Below are positions 8,953 through 17,765 of a stretch of DNA of 64,000 nt, piece after piece. The position numbers and the translations under genes are program-made. The notes below the pieces were generated by a model that saw nothing but the letters and a program-made list of their open reading frames with translations, did not search any database and was not told the origin of the DNA. The stretch covers positions 182,141 to 246,140 of the forward strand of contig JAFDXJ010000053.1 in assembly GCA_018268015.1 (NCBI GenBank), written 5' to 3'. The DNA comes from Bacteroidota bacterium (GTDB taxonomy: Bacteria > Bacteroidota > Bacteroidia > Chitinophagales > Chitinophagaceae). Within the stretch, counting starts at the first letter, position 1; each line of letters starts with the position of its first letter.

Positions 8953-10026
8953 TTATGAAAGCATTATTGATTTTTCCAGAAAATTCCGGATCATAGCCGG
9001 GAAGCCGGTATGATCCAATTGTTTCCTGGAAACCCAATTTCCTTTGAATTGTTTCTGAGGCTTAATGGGGCTTTGAATCATGATTTCAATAAAACGTGCA
9101 TGGATCAACTGGTGAGTAAGCTTTTGAGTTTGAGCAGGATAAATACGAATGGCGCTTAGTTCCATAGATTCAAATTCTGATGCCAACCATTTCATTACTG
9201 CTTTTTCCGACCAATCTTTAGATTGGTTCGTTTCTAATAAATAGAATTCAAATAGGTTTTCCCAAATATCTTTTGAGGTCCTTTTTTGAATATAAATTTT
9301 TCCACGATGACAAAAAATAAACCAGGTAAACCATCTTTCCTTAAGTTTTATTTTTTTTGATTTAACCGGGTAATCCGAAACTTTGTTTTCTAAGTAGGCG
9401 CCACAACTATTTTGAAAAATGCAACCAACACATAAGGGAAGCGCATGTTTACATACCGTAGCTCCAAAATCCATTAGCGCCTGATTATATAAGCCTGGCT
9501 TTTGATGATCCAGTAAATCCCCGGCTAGTTGAGAAAAATATTTTTTTCCTTCAGAAGTACCGGAGGAAAGATTTATTTTAAAAACACGAGCTAATACCCG
9601 AAACACATTTCCATCCATCACAGGGTAAGGTAAAGAAAAACAAAAGGAAGCTATAGCAGCAGCGGTATAAGGGCCTATGCCCGGCAGTTTTACCAGGCCA
9701 TCATACGTATCGGGAAATTTTCCTTTATTTTCAAGTGTAATAAGCCTTGCTGTTTTGAGCATGTTTTTGCACCGTGAATAATAGCCAAGACCTTCCCAGA
9801 GTTTATATACTGTATCTTCATGGGCATTTGCCAGTGATTGGATATTCGGAAATGCCTGTGTAAAATTTTGATAATAAGCCATCCCTTGTTCTACACGTGT
9901 TTGTTGCAAAATGATTTCACTGAGCCACACTTTATATGGATCCTTTTCACCTTTCCAGGGCATTTGCCTTAGATTTTGTTCTTTATGCCATTTTAAAAGT
10001 CTTCGTTGAAAGGCAATTTTTTTCAT
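8953..10026 (-). CDS. mutY: A/G-specific adenine DNA glycosylase MutY
   Basis: A 357-residue base-excision repair enzyme that removes adenine mispaired with 8-oxoguanine or guanine. With the start at 10026 (MKKIAFQ) the catalytic residues fall at E37 and D138, and the 4Fe-4S ligands at C192, C199, C202 and C208, the same numbers as in E. coli MutY. This supports that start over an ATG 15 codons upstream at 10071. The helix-hairpin-helix LPGIGPYTAAA lies at 114-124. A C-terminal NUDIX-like domain (about 230-350) reads 8-oxoG. It is divergent from the HU-like gene, with 143 bases between them. Confidence 0.96.
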   Translation of the reverse strand: MKKIAFQRRLLKWHKEQNLRQMPWKGEKDPYKVWLSEIILQQTRVEQGMAYYQNFTQAFPNIQSLANAHEDTVYKLWEGLGYYSRCKNMLKTARLITLENKGKFPDTYDGLVKLPGIGPYTAAAIASFCFSLPYPVMDGNVFRVLARVFKINLSSGTSEGKKYFSQLAGDLLDHQKPGLYNQALMDFGATVCKHALPLCVGCIFQNSCGAYLENKVSDYPVKSKKIKLKERWFTWFIFCHRGKIYIQKRTSKDIWENLFEFYLLETNQSKDWSEKAVMKWLASEFESMELSAIRIYPAQTQKLTHQLIHARFIEIMIQSPIKPQKQFKGNWVSRKQLDHTGFPAMIRNFLEKSIMLS

Positions 10027-10169
10027 TATACAAAGTTGGATTAGTTTAACTGTTTTAGAAAAAATAGGCAATCCATTTTACCTTTTAAAAAAAAATCATA
10101 AAGAATTAAAGAATTTTTTCTAAATTGTTCGGCTCAAAACTTATGCAATTCAATTTATAATTTTCAATT

Positions 10170-10457
10170 ATGAGAAAATCCGACCTCATTACAAACATTT
10201 CAAATAAAACAGGCATTCCCAAGGTGGATGTTTTAGTAACACTGGAAACATTATTGAAAGAGATCAAATCAAATCTTTCCAATGGGGAAAATATTTATAT
10301 CAGAGGCTTCGGAAGTTTTATCCTAAAGAAAAGAGCAGCAAAAATTGGCCGGAACATTAAGAAAAATACAGCCGTACAAATCCCGGAACATTATATCCCT
10401 GCATTTAAACCTTCTAAAGAATTTGTAAAAGAAGTGAAGGAAATTCAGAATGCATAA
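10170..10457 (+). CDS. HU/IHF family DNA-binding protein
   Basis: A 95-residue DNA-bending protein. The N-terminal helices (MRKSDLITNISNKTGI) form the dimer body. The arm carries the signature GFGSFILKKRAAKIGRNIKK, and the C-terminal helix ends FKPSKEFVKEVK. HU-type proteins compact the nucleoid and assist replication and repair. The TAA stop overlaps the sequence TAACTTTG, which resembles a Bacteroidota -7 element and could give the next gene its own promoter, although no matching -33 TTG is at the right distance. It is convergent with nothing and divergent from mutY. HU versus IHF subunit cannot be decided. Confidence 0.95.
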   Translation: MRKSDLITNISNKTGIPKVDVLVTLETLLKEIKSNLSNGENIYIRGFGSFILKKRAAKIGRNIKKNTAVQIPEHYIPAFKPSKEFVKEVKEIQNA

Positions 10458-10481
10458 CTTTGCATGCTCAAAGTTTAATTT

Positions 10482-11339
10482 GTGAAAAAACAACAGTTTA
10501 TTTTAGTAGGTGTGGCATTAATAATATGCTTTGCTTTATTCTTTTGGGGAAAAACCGCCGCTCCTGCTGATCCGAATGGCATGCCAGGTCAGGGAATGCA
10601 GCAAGCTGCCGCAACATTAACGACGAAGGACATTCTTGCTGAAGCAAAAAAAACTTTAACGCCCGAACAAATTACCGCTGTAACGCAATTAGAAAATACC
10701 GTGGTTCGCGGAGATGTTAAAAACCAGCAAATGGCGATTGACCGTCAGCTTGCTTCCTATTGGGGAGATAGCCTTCACAGGCCGGATATTGGCGCTTATT
10801 ATTTGGGTGAAGAAGCAAAATTGGAAAATTCTGAAAAAAAGCTCAACTTTGCCGCCCGTTTGCTGATTAGCCAGATGTATGCAGAGAGTGATCCTGCTAA
10901 ACAGAACTGGCTGGCAACAAATGTGAAAGCTCTTTTTGAACAGTCCTTGAAAATCAATCCGGTGAATGACTCAGCCAGGATAGGAATAGGCGCCTGTTAT
11001 ATTTTTGGGAATATTTCGGCCTCGCCCATGGAAGGTATCCTTGCTGTAAAAGCAGTAGCCGATCGGGATCCCGGAAATTTATATGCTCAAATGATACTCG
11101 GACAGGGGGATTTGAAGAGTGGGCAACTGGATAAAGCCATAGAACGATTTCAGTTCGTTGTAGGCCATGATCCGAAAAACCTGGAAGCGATTTTTAATCT
11201 TGCTGACAGCTATGACAGAAAAGGAGATAAGGTAAATGCAATAAACTGGTATAAAAAAGCACAGGATATGATTGGTTTACCCGAAGCAAAAAAAGAGATT
11301 CAGGATAGAATAGATGCATTAAGTAAAACAGATTTATAA
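10482..11339 (+). CDS. TPR-repeat membrane-anchored protein
   Basis: A 285-residue protein starting with GTG at 10482. A single hydrophobic helix at about 7-24 anchors it, with the rest probably in the periplasm. The C-terminal half (about 150-275) contains tetratricopeptide repeats, such as AQMILGQGDLKSGQLDKAIERF and a following unit ending DSYDRKGDKVNAINWYKKAQ. TPR domains bind other proteins. The gene lies 24 bases downstream of the HU-like gene and 18 bases upstream of the small mS38-like gene. The precise partner is unknown; the neighbourhood suggests a housekeeping scaffold. Confidence 0.85.
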   Translation: MKKQQFILVGVALIICFALFFWGKTAAPADPNGMPGQGMQQAAATLTTKDILAEAKKTLTPEQITAVTQLENTVVRGDVKNQQMAIDRQLASYWGDSLHRPDIGAYYLGEEAKLENSEKKLNFAARLLISQMYAESDPAKQNWLATNVKALFEQSLKINPVNDSARIGIGACYIFGNISASPMEGILAVKAVADRDPGNLYAQMILGQGDLKSGQLDKAIERFQFVVGHDPKNLEAIFNLADSYDRKGDKVNAINWYKKAQDMIGLPEAKKEIQDRIDALSKTDL

Positions 11340-11357
11340 CAAAATTAAAATTGGATT

Positions 11358-11453
11358 ATGCCTTGTGGAAAAAAGCGCAAACGTCACAAAATTGCCACCC
11401 ATAAAAGAAAAAAACGATTGAGAAAGAATCGTCATAAAAAGAAAAAAAGATAG
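11358..11453 (+). CDS. Tiny basic protein of the AURKAIP1/COX24 (mS38-like) family
   Basis: A 31-residue protein, MPCGKKRKRHK followed by IATHKRKKRLRKNRHKKKKR, made of over 60 percent Lys and Arg. The motif HKRKKRLRKNRHK matches the AURKAIP1/COX24 domain of mitochondrial ribosomal protein mS38; a short actinobacterial relative is the ribosomal protein bS22. Close copies occur widely in Bacteroidota upstream of RNase G. A role as a small-subunit ribosomal protein is inferred from family resemblance. It is too short for common gene callers. A 17-bp hairpin follows its stop by seven bases. Confidence 0.85.
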   Translation: MPCGKKRKRHKIATHKRKKRLRKNRHKKKKR

Positions 11454-11460
11454 TTACCTT

Positions 11461-11504
11461 ATAGGCATACCGCTTTTCAGAAATTACAAAAGTGGTATGC
11501 TTAT
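11461..11504 (+). terminator. Long stem-loop after the mS38-like gene
   Basis: Left arm 11461-11477 pairs with right arm 11488-11504 over 17 positions, two of them G-U, with a 10-base loop. It ends the HU-TPR-mS38-like run. No T tract follows the stem, so it may stabilise the 3' end rather than terminate by itself. Confidence 0.7.
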
Positions 11505-11632
11505 AAAACCTCTACTGACTACACATACTTTTTACCATCCCCTAATTACGAATGTAGCAGAATAGGGTTTGAAGCAATGTAAATGGTTTTTACCAATTTT
11601 ACCTTGTATGGTTTCATTTAAATGTCACCTAC

Positions 11633-13180
11633 GTGAATAAAGAATTAGTCATAAATGCAGAAACAACCGGAATTGATATTGCCTTACTGGAAGATAAAAA
11701 ACTGGTAGAGTTACATAAGGATAAGTTGGGCTCCGGATTTATTGTTGGCGATTTATACCTGGGGAAAGTTAAAAAAATAATTCCCGGGCTAAATGCCGCA
11801 TTTGTAGATGTAGGTTTTGAAAAAGATGCTTTCCTTCATTATACCGATTTAAGTCCTTTTGTAAATTCTATTTTGAAATATACCCAATTGGCTCAACAAG
11901 ATAAGTTGGGTGATCATTTTGATTTTTCAAAATTTGAAATAGAACCTGAAATTATTAAAACCGGGAAAATTACTGAAGTATTAAGCGGTAAACCCAATAT
12001 ACTCGTTCAGATTTTAAAAGAACCTATTGCCGCGAAAGGACCAAGACTGAGTTGCGAAATTTCTTTACCTGGACGTTATGTTGTAGTTACACCGTTTAAT
12101 AATATAGTAGCTGTATCCAAGAAGATTCAATCATCTGATGAGCGGCGAAGATTGCAAAAAATTATAGAAGCAATACGCCCCAAAAATTTAGGCGTGATCG
12201 TACGAACCGCAGCAGAAGGGAAAAAAACGGCTGAACTTCATGAAGATCTTTTGCAACTCATTAAGACCTGGGATCATATCAAGGATAATTTAAAAGGCGC
12301 TGTGGCCCCAACTAAAATATTGAGTGAAGAAGATAAAACTACCAGCATTTTACGCGATTTGCTGAATGAAGACTTTAATGCAATCATTACAAATGATAAA
12401 AATATTTACCAGGATTCACGTTCTTATATTCAAAAAATTGCTCCTCATAAAACCGGTATCGTAAGTTTTCATCAAAATGGCGTTCCTCTTTTTGATCAGT
12501 TTGGTATCACCAAGCAGGTTAAAGCTTCTTTTGGTAAAACTGTAAATCTCAATAGTGGCGCTTATCTTATCATTGAACATACGGAAGCATTGCATGTAAT
12601 AGATGTAAATAGTGGCTACAAAAGTATTAGCAATAATCAGGAGGAGAATGCGATTGGCACCAATATGGAGGCCGCCCAGGAGATTGCGCGCCAACTCAGG
12701 CTTCGAGATATTGGGGGCATAATTGTCGTAGATTTCATTGATATGAAATTGCCGGACAACAGGCGCAGGTTGCAGGAAGCTATGGATGAATTTATGAAAA
12801 CTGACCGGGCAAAACATTCCGTACTTCCCATTTCAAAGTTTGGCTTAATGCAGATAACCCGGCAAAGAATGCGCCCCGAAGTGAATATTGCAACTGCTGA
12901 AAATTGCCCGGGTTGCAATGGTACCGGAAAAATCAGCTCTACTTTATTGTTAGTGGATGAGATAGAAAAAAAACTGGAATACCTTGTCTCACACCAGCAT
13001 AAAAACCTTTCTCTCTACGTGCACCCAATTGTTTTTTCGCATTTAACAAAAGGAATTTTCTCCTTGCGTTATAAAATGAGTAAAAAATATAAAACAAGAT
13101 TGCACGTTAAAAAAAGCAATGAATACCAACTTACGGAATTTCACTTCTTTGATGCCAATGAGGAAGAAATTAAATTTTAA
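11633..13180 (+). CDS. rng: Ribonuclease E/G family protein (RNase G)
   Basis: A 515-residue endoribonuclease starting with GTG at 11633. An S1 RNA-binding domain (about 38-125) is embedded in the RNase H-like fold. The catalytic aspartates are D324 (VIDVNSG) and D367 (VVDFIDM), and the Zn-link is C425-x2-C428 (CPGC). Spacing between these (43 and 58) equals that of E. coli RNase E D303, D346 and C404. The long C-terminal scaffold of RNase E is absent, so it is the short RNase G form. It processes rRNA precursors and turns over mRNA. Its last 11 bases overlap the convergent isomerase gene. Confidence 0.96.
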   Translation: MNKELVINAETTGIDIALLEDKKLVELHKDKLGSGFIVGDLYLGKVKKIIPGLNAAFVDVGFEKDAFLHYTDLSPFVNSILKYTQLAQQDKLGDHFDFSKFEIEPEIIKTGKITEVLSGKPNILVQILKEPIAAKGPRLSCEISLPGRYVVVTPFNNIVAVSKKIQSSDERRRLQKIIEAIRPKNLGVIVRTAAEGKKTAELHEDLLQLIKTWDHIKDNLKGAVAPTKILSEEDKTTSILRDLLNEDFNAIITNDKNIYQDSRSYIQKIAPHKTGIVSFHQNGVPLFDQFGITKQVKASFGKTVNLNSGAYLIIEHTEALHVIDVNSGYKSISNNQEENAIGTNMEAAQEIARQLRLRDIGGIIVVDFIDMKLPDNRRRLQEAMDEFMKTDRAKHSVLPISKFGLMQITRQRMRPEVNIATAENCPGCNGTGKISSTLLLVDEIEKKLEYLVSHQHKNLSLYVHPIVFSHLTKGIFSLRYKMSKKYKTRLHVKKSNEYQLTEFHFFDANEEEIKF

Positions 13181-14042
13181 TTGATTTCAAATACTCAGCG
13201 CTTTCCTTCACACTGATTATCGGGGTTGTATAATCATAGCGTTCCTGTTCTATAAAAAAATATTCCATACCTTTTGATTTTGCGTAAGGAAGGATTTTCT
13301 TAAAATGGATGCTACCCGTTCCCATGGTACAGGAAGCGTCAGTTTCCTGGGGCAGTGCATCTTTCAACCGATCTTTTAAGTGGCCCAATTTAAAACGTCC
13401 CTTATACTTTTTTAAATATTCATAAGGATCAGCGCCACCTGTGATCACCCAATAAATATCCATTTCAAAATCTACAAGCTCGGGATCGGTCATTTGCATC
13501 ATAATGTCCTGTGGAATTTCACCATCAATTTTTTTAAATGAATAATCATGATTATGATAAGCAAACTTGATCCCATGTTTTTTACATAAAGCACCTTTGC
13601 TATTAAAATCATCGGCAATTCTTTTAAAATCATCTATAGATTTTTGAGGGCCAACCCATGCACAAATCAAATATTTCATTCCAATAGATGCTGCACTGAT
13701 AACCTTCTGTTCAAAATCTTTACTGATATCACAATGACTGGAAACGAGCGTCATTCCTGCATCCTGGATGCATTGATTGAAAATTGCAGGCGTCATTCCC
13801 CAAAACATCCCTTCTTTGCCCTCATAGCTTTCAATTTGTGTATAACCGTAACTGCTTATTTGTTGGATATATCCTTTGGGGTCATTTCCAAAAATGTCAC
13901 GTAAAGTGTATAACTGTAAACCAAAGTTTTTCATATACTGCCGCTCATCCATACTAAAAGCTTTTTTTCCATCAAGAAAAGCAAGGGCGCTAACTGCTGC
14001 AGCGGTTTTTAAAAATTTTCGGCGGCTTGATTTCATCATCAT
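13170..14042 (-). CDS. Tat-exported sugar phosphate isomerase/epimerase-like protein
   Basis: A 290-residue xylose isomerase-like TIM barrel. The N-terminus SSRRKFLKTAAAVSALAFL is a twin-arginine signal, so the protein is probably folded before export to the periplasm. Barrel motifs include SHCDIS, YHNHDYSF, FEMDIYW, LGHLKDR and FFIEQERYD, which give the usual His, Glu and Asp metal ligands. The family isomerises or epimerises sugars and sugar acids, or acts on 3-keto-sugars. It is divergent from the MocA-type oxidoreductase (121 bases apart) and convergent with rng, overlapping its 3' end by 11 bases. The true substrate is unknown. Confidence 0.88.
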   Translation of the reverse strand: MMMKSSRRKFLKTAAAVSALAFLDGKKAFSMDERQYMKNFGLQLYTLRDIFGNDPKGYIQQISSYGYTQIESYEGKEGMFWGMTPAIFNQCIQDAGMTLVSSHCDISKDFEQKVISAASIGMKYLICAWVGPQKSIDDFKRIADDFNSKGALCKKHGIKFAYHNHDYSFKKIDGEIPQDIMMQMTDPELVDFEMDIYWVITGGADPYEYLKKYKGRFKLGHLKDRLKDALPQETDASCTMGTGSIHFKKILPYAKSKGMEYFFIEQERYDYTTPIISVKESAEYLKSIKI

Positions 14043-14163
14043 AAAAATACAGGTATTTAATATCCAAAATTAGTTTTTTTATTTTGGGTATATTGCCACA
14101 TGAAATGAAAATCTAAATGGTAACGTGAAGTTCAATTTTTTAGAGACCATAATGTAAAAAACC

Positions 14164-15333
14164 ATGCAACGAAAAATAAGAATGGGGATGATCGGCGGCG
14201 GCGCCGGAGCATTTATTGGAGCTATTCATCGAATGGCTTTAAATATGGATGGCCTTATTGAATTATGCTGTGGTGCATTTAGCTCAAACCCCGATAGGGC
14301 AAAGGATTCAGGTAAATCACTATTTCTCCCTGAAGAGCGTGTTTACGCTTCCTTTGAAGAAATGATTCTTGCCGAAAGTAAAATGCCACCGGATAAAAAA
14401 ATTGATTTTATTTCAATCGTTACGCCGAATCATGAACATTTTAGACCGGCTATGCTTGCCCTGGAAAATGGGTTTCATCTTTTTATTGAAAAACCCATCA
14501 CTTACAATTTAATAGAAGCCTTACAATTAAGAGAGAAGTTAAAAGAAAAAAAATTATTGCTTTGCCTCGCCCATACTTATTCGGGCTATCCTATGGTCAA
14601 GCAAGCACGCGCTATGATTGCGGAAAACCAATTGGGAAAGATCCGTAAAGTGGTCGTATTGTACCCCCAGGGATGGTTGAGTAATCTTTCAGAAAAAGAA
14701 GGCAATGCCCAGGCTGCGTGGCGTACAGATCCTTCGAAAAGTGGGCTAAGCGGTTGTATGGGCGATATCGGAACACACGCAGCACAACTGGCAGAATATA
14801 TTTCCGGAGAAAAAATTTCCGCTATTTGCGCTTCTCTGAATATTGTCGTGGATGGTAGAAAATTAGATGATGATGGAAATGTATTATGCAAATTTAAAAA
14901 TGGCGCTTCCGGTATTCTGATGGCTACTCAAATAGCGGCTGGAGAAAATAATGATTTATCCATTCAGGTATATGGTGAAAAGGGAGGAATAGAATGGAAA
15001 CAGGAAAATCCGAATCAATTAATGGTGAAGTGGAAAGATAAACCGGTGGAGTTACTTTTTGCCGGCACTAATTTTACATCGCATCTTTCTTCTTATGCTT
15101 TGCATAATTGCAGGACTCCTGCCGGCCATCCGGAAGGTTATATTGAAGCTTTTGCAAACCTTTATAGAAACTTTGCGCTCACCATTTCTGCAGGTTTGGA
15201 AGATAAGGAACCTTCTCCTGAAATGCTTGATTTCCCTGGTATTGAGGAGGGTATCAGAGGGATGGCATTTATAGAGAATGTCGTATTTTCATCTGGGTCC
15301 TCGGACAAATGGATGACCCATATAGTGCCTTAA
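14164..15333 (+). CDS. Gfo/Idh/MocA family oxidoreductase
   Basis: A 389-residue NAD(P)-dependent sugar dehydrogenase-like protein. The Rossmann fold opens MGMIGGGAGAFIGAIH, and the family hallmark EKPITYN is present at about 109-115. The C-terminal alpha/beta domain begins near residue 135, with GCMGDIGTHAAQL contributing the catalytic histidine. No signal peptide, so it is cytoplasmic, unlike the Tat-exported Gfo/Idh/MocA proteins. It probably oxidises or reduces a hydroxyl of a sugar or cyclitol. It heads a plus-strand run of four genes: oxidoreductase, isomerase, cytochrome c, DUF1080. Confidence 0.92.
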   Translation: MQRKIRMGMIGGGAGAFIGAIHRMALNMDGLIELCCGAFSSNPDRAKDSGKSLFLPEERVYASFEEMILAESKMPPDKKIDFISIVTPNHEHFRPAMLALENGFHLFIEKPITYNLIEALQLREKLKEKKLLLCLAHTYSGYPMVKQARAMIAENQLGKIRKVVVLYPQGWLSNLSEKEGNAQAAWRTDPSKSGLSGCMGDIGTHAAQLAEYISGEKISAICASLNIVVDGRKLDDDGNVLCKFKNGASGILMATQIAAGENNDLSIQVYGEKGGIEWKQENPNQLMVKWKDKPVELLFAGTNFTSHLSSYALHNCRTPAGHPEGYIEAFANLYRNFALTISAGLEDKEPSPEMLDFPGIEEGIRGMAFIENVVFSSGSSDKWMTHIVP

Positions 15334-15393
15334 ATTTCCTTCTTTTTAGACCATGTGTGAGAGATTATTTTAATAACAACATAATCAATAAAT

Positions 15394-16449
15394 ATGACTA
15401 CCATCAAAGGGCCTGCTGTTTTCATTGCCCAGTTTATCTCTGATACATCTCCTTTTAATACCCTGCCCGGCATTTGCAAATGGGCGTCAGAACTGGGTTT
15501 TAAAGGTATTCAATTGCCCACCACAGATCCGCGTTTTCTGGATTTAAAACAATTGGCGGAAAGTAAAACTTATGCAGACGAAATAAATGGAATCGTAAAA
15601 GAAAACGGCCTCTCCATTACAGAATTATCTACCCATCTACAGGGGCAACTGGTAGCTGTGCATCCGGCTTATGATCAATTATTTGACGGGTTTGCACCAA
15701 ATGAAGTAAAAGGTAAACCAAAAGCCAGGCAACAATGGGCAGTAGAACAATTAAAGTTAGCAGCAAAAGCATCTCAGCATTTAGGCTTGAATGCCTCAGT
15801 GACATTTAGCGGTTCATTACTCTGGCCTATGATTTATCCCTGGCCACAACGACCAGAAGGCTTGGTGGATGAGGGTTTTAGTGAATTAGCCAAAAGGTGG
15901 CTGCCCATATTAAATGTGTATGAAGAGTGTGGTATTGACCTGTGTTTTGAAATTCATCCGGGAGAGGACTTGCATGATGGTGTCAGTTATGAAATGTTTT
16001 TAGATAATGTGAATAGCCATGAACGTGCTTGTTTATTATATGATCCATCTCATTTTATTCTGCAATGTTTGGATTATTTAGATCATATTGATATTTATCA
16101 TGAAAGAATAAAAATGTTTCATGTAAAAGATGCTGAATTCAATCCCACAGGGAAGCAGGGCGTTTATGGCGGATATCAAAACTGGCTTCAAAGAGCGGGC
16201 CGTTTTCGTTCTTTAGGTGATGGGCAGGTAAATTTTTCTGCAATTTTCAGTAAACTGGCACAATATGACTTCCCGGGATGGGCAGTACTGGAATGGGAAT
16301 GTTGTTTAAAAAATCCGGAAGATGGAGCCCGGGAAGGCGCAGACTTTATCAAAAATCATATTATTCAGATCACCTCAAAAACATTTGATGATTTCGCTTC
16401 TTCTAAAATTGACAAAAATTTAAACAAACAAATACTTGGAATTATTTAA
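15394..16449 (+). CDS. Sugar phosphate isomerase/epimerase
   Basis: A 351-residue xylose isomerase-like TIM barrel without a signal peptide. Metal-binding residues are visible in CFEIHPGEDLH, LYDPSHFILQ, MFHVKDAEF and VLEWECC. It follows the MocA-type oxidoreductase by 60 bases, a pair found in many Bacteroidota sugar loci, where the oxidoreductase forms a keto intermediate and the isomerase or epimerase rearranges it. Compared with the Tat-exported paralogue at 13170-14042 it is longer and cytoplasmic. The actual reaction cannot be read from the sequence. Confidence 0.92.
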   Translation: MTTIKGPAVFIAQFISDTSPFNTLPGICKWASELGFKGIQLPTTDPRFLDLKQLAESKTYADEINGIVKENGLSITELSTHLQGQLVAVHPAYDQLFDGFAPNEVKGKPKARQQWAVEQLKLAAKASQHLGLNASVTFSGSLLWPMIYPWPQRPEGLVDEGFSELAKRWLPILNVYEECGIDLCFEIHPGEDLHDGVSYEMFLDNVNSHERACLLYDPSHFILQCLDYLDHIDIYHERIKMFHVKDAEFNPTGKQGVYGGYQNWLQRAGRFRSLGDGQVNFSAIFSKLAQYDFPGWAVLEWECCLKNPEDGAREGADFIKNHIIQITSKTFDDFASSKIDKNLNKQILGII

Positions 16450-16489
16450 TAACTTTACCCTTATTAATTATTTTTAAAGTATCATTTTT

Positions 16490-16888
16490 ATGAAAAAGTT
16501 CCTCGTGTTTGCTTCCATCGTTTTATTTGTAGCTGCATGTAGCAGCAATAGTTCCAATACTTCTAATGATACAAGTACTACGGCTGAAACACCTGCAGCG
16601 CCTGCTGATATTACACAAAATCCGGATTATAAAGCCGGCTTAACTTTAGTTGCAAAATATGATTGCCTGACTTGTCATAAAGTATCTGAGAAGTTGACCG
16701 GACCGGCTTACGTAGATGTAGCAAATAAATATGCGGATAATGAAGCCAATGTAAAAATGCTTGCAGAAAAAGTTATTAAAGGTGGATCAGGTGTATGGGG
16801 ACAAGTGGCCATGATTGCACATCCACAGGTATCTGAAGCCGATGCAGAACAGATGGTGAAATATATCTTGTTATTAAGAACAAATTAA
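16490..16888 (+). CDS. Monohaem cytochrome c lipoprotein
   Basis: A 132-residue lipoprotein. Lipobox VAAC gives C17 as the modified residue. A low-complexity Ser/Thr/Ala/Pro linker reaches about residue 42. The haem motif is C59-L-T-C62-H63, and M108 in GVWGQVAMIAHP is the probable sixth ligand, as in cytochrome c551/c552 class I proteins. It would carry electrons in the periplasm. Its position between a sugar isomerase gene and a DUF1080 gene, with only 6 bases to the latter, suggests it accepts electrons from a periplasmic sugar dehydrogenase; this is inference. Confidence 0.92.
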   Translation: MKKFLVFASIVLFVAACSSNSSNTSNDTSTTAETPAAPADITQNPDYKAGLTLVAKYDCLTCHKVSEKLTGPAYVDVANKYADNEANVKMLAEKVIKGGSGVWGQVAMIAHPQVSEADAEQMVKYILLLRTN

Positions 16889-16894
16889 TCATTC

Positions 16895-17614
16895 ATGAAG
16901 ATCAAATTTTGGATTCTTGTGCTGGCTATATCCGGCACACAGGCTTGTAATACCCCTCATGTTGCAGCTTCACATGATGCAGACACCCCGGTCACTTTGA
17001 ATAATGGCTGGCAAACATTATTTGATGGCAACACCACGAATGGCTGGCATTCTTATGGAAAAGATAAAGCCGGAACAGGCTGGATTGCAGATAATGGTAT
17101 TTTACATTTTGACCCATCCAAAAAAGATGGAGGTGATTTAGTAACCAATGAAAGCTTCAAAAATTTTGATTTACAGCTTGACTGGAAAATTTCTCCGGGA
17201 GGAAATAGTGGAATTATTTTTTATGTAAATGACAATCCGGAAAAGTATCATTATGTATGGCTTACCGGACCCGAAATGCAAATCATAGATAATGAAGGGC
17301 ATGAGGATGGCAAGTATCCAAAACATCGAGCCGGTGATTTATATGATTTGATTTCTGCTTTACCCGAATCTGCTAAACCCGTGGGTGAATGGAACCATGC
17401 CGAGATAATTGCCCTCAATGGAAAACTTGATTTTTATTTAAATAGTGTGCATGTGGTCTCTACCACCATGTGGGATAGTAATTGGGATAAGATGGTTGCA
17501 GGCAGCAAGTTTCATGAGATGCCCGATTTTGGAAAATTCCGCGAAGGCCATATATCTCTACAGGATCACGGAGGTGATGTATGGTTTAAAGATATTAAAA
17601 TCAAAAAGCTTTAG
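16895..17614 (+). CDS. DUF1080 (3-keto-disaccharide hydrolase domain) lipoprotein
   Basis: A 239-residue lipoprotein with lipobox GTQAC (C18). The remaining 200 residues are one DUF1080 domain, a concanavalin-like beta sandwich, opening WQTLFDGNTTNGWHSYGK and including GGNSGIIFYVND and EMQIIDNEGH. Pfam now names this domain 3-keto-disaccharide hydrolase after characterised members that cleave 3-keto-glycosides. It is translated 6 bases after the cytochrome gene. The TAG stop lies inside the left arm of the terminator stem. A role in breaking keto-glycosides fits the neighbouring oxidoreductase and isomerases. Confidence 0.93.
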   Translation: MKIKFWILVLAISGTQACNTPHVAASHDADTPVTLNNGWQTLFDGNTTNGWHSYGKDKAGTGWIADNGILHFDPSKKDGGDLVTNESFKNFDLQLDWKISPGGNSGIIFYVNDNPEKYHYVWLTGPEMQIIDNEGHEDGKYPKHRAGDLYDLISALPESAKPVGEWNHAEIIALNGKLDFYLNSVHVVSTTMWDSNWDKMVAGSKFHEMPDFGKFREGHISLQDHGGDVWFKDIKIKKL

Positions 17615-17643
17615 GAAAATTTTAAATCTGCCTAAAGCTTTTT
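17603..17643 (+). terminator. Intrinsic terminator of the sugar locus
   Basis: A 13-bp perfect stem: AAAAAGCTTTAGG (17603-17615) pairs with CCTAAAGCTTTTT (17631-17643), with a 15-base loop. The DUF1080 stop codon (17612-17614) is within the left arm. The right arm ends in five T residues. Confidence 0.85.
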
Positions 17644-17765
17644 AGAATTTAAAACATACTCATTATAGAGTGATCTCGATTAAAGCTAAGATAAGTTTTA
17701 AGATCATTGAAAGAGAATACAAACAAACACCCGTTCATACAAGTGTTTTATCAAAAAATTCCTTT

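Noticed and set aside
8953..10071. Longer MutY start at 10071
   Set aside because: The start at 10026 gives the same residue numbering as E. coli MutY for E37, D138 and all four cluster cysteines.
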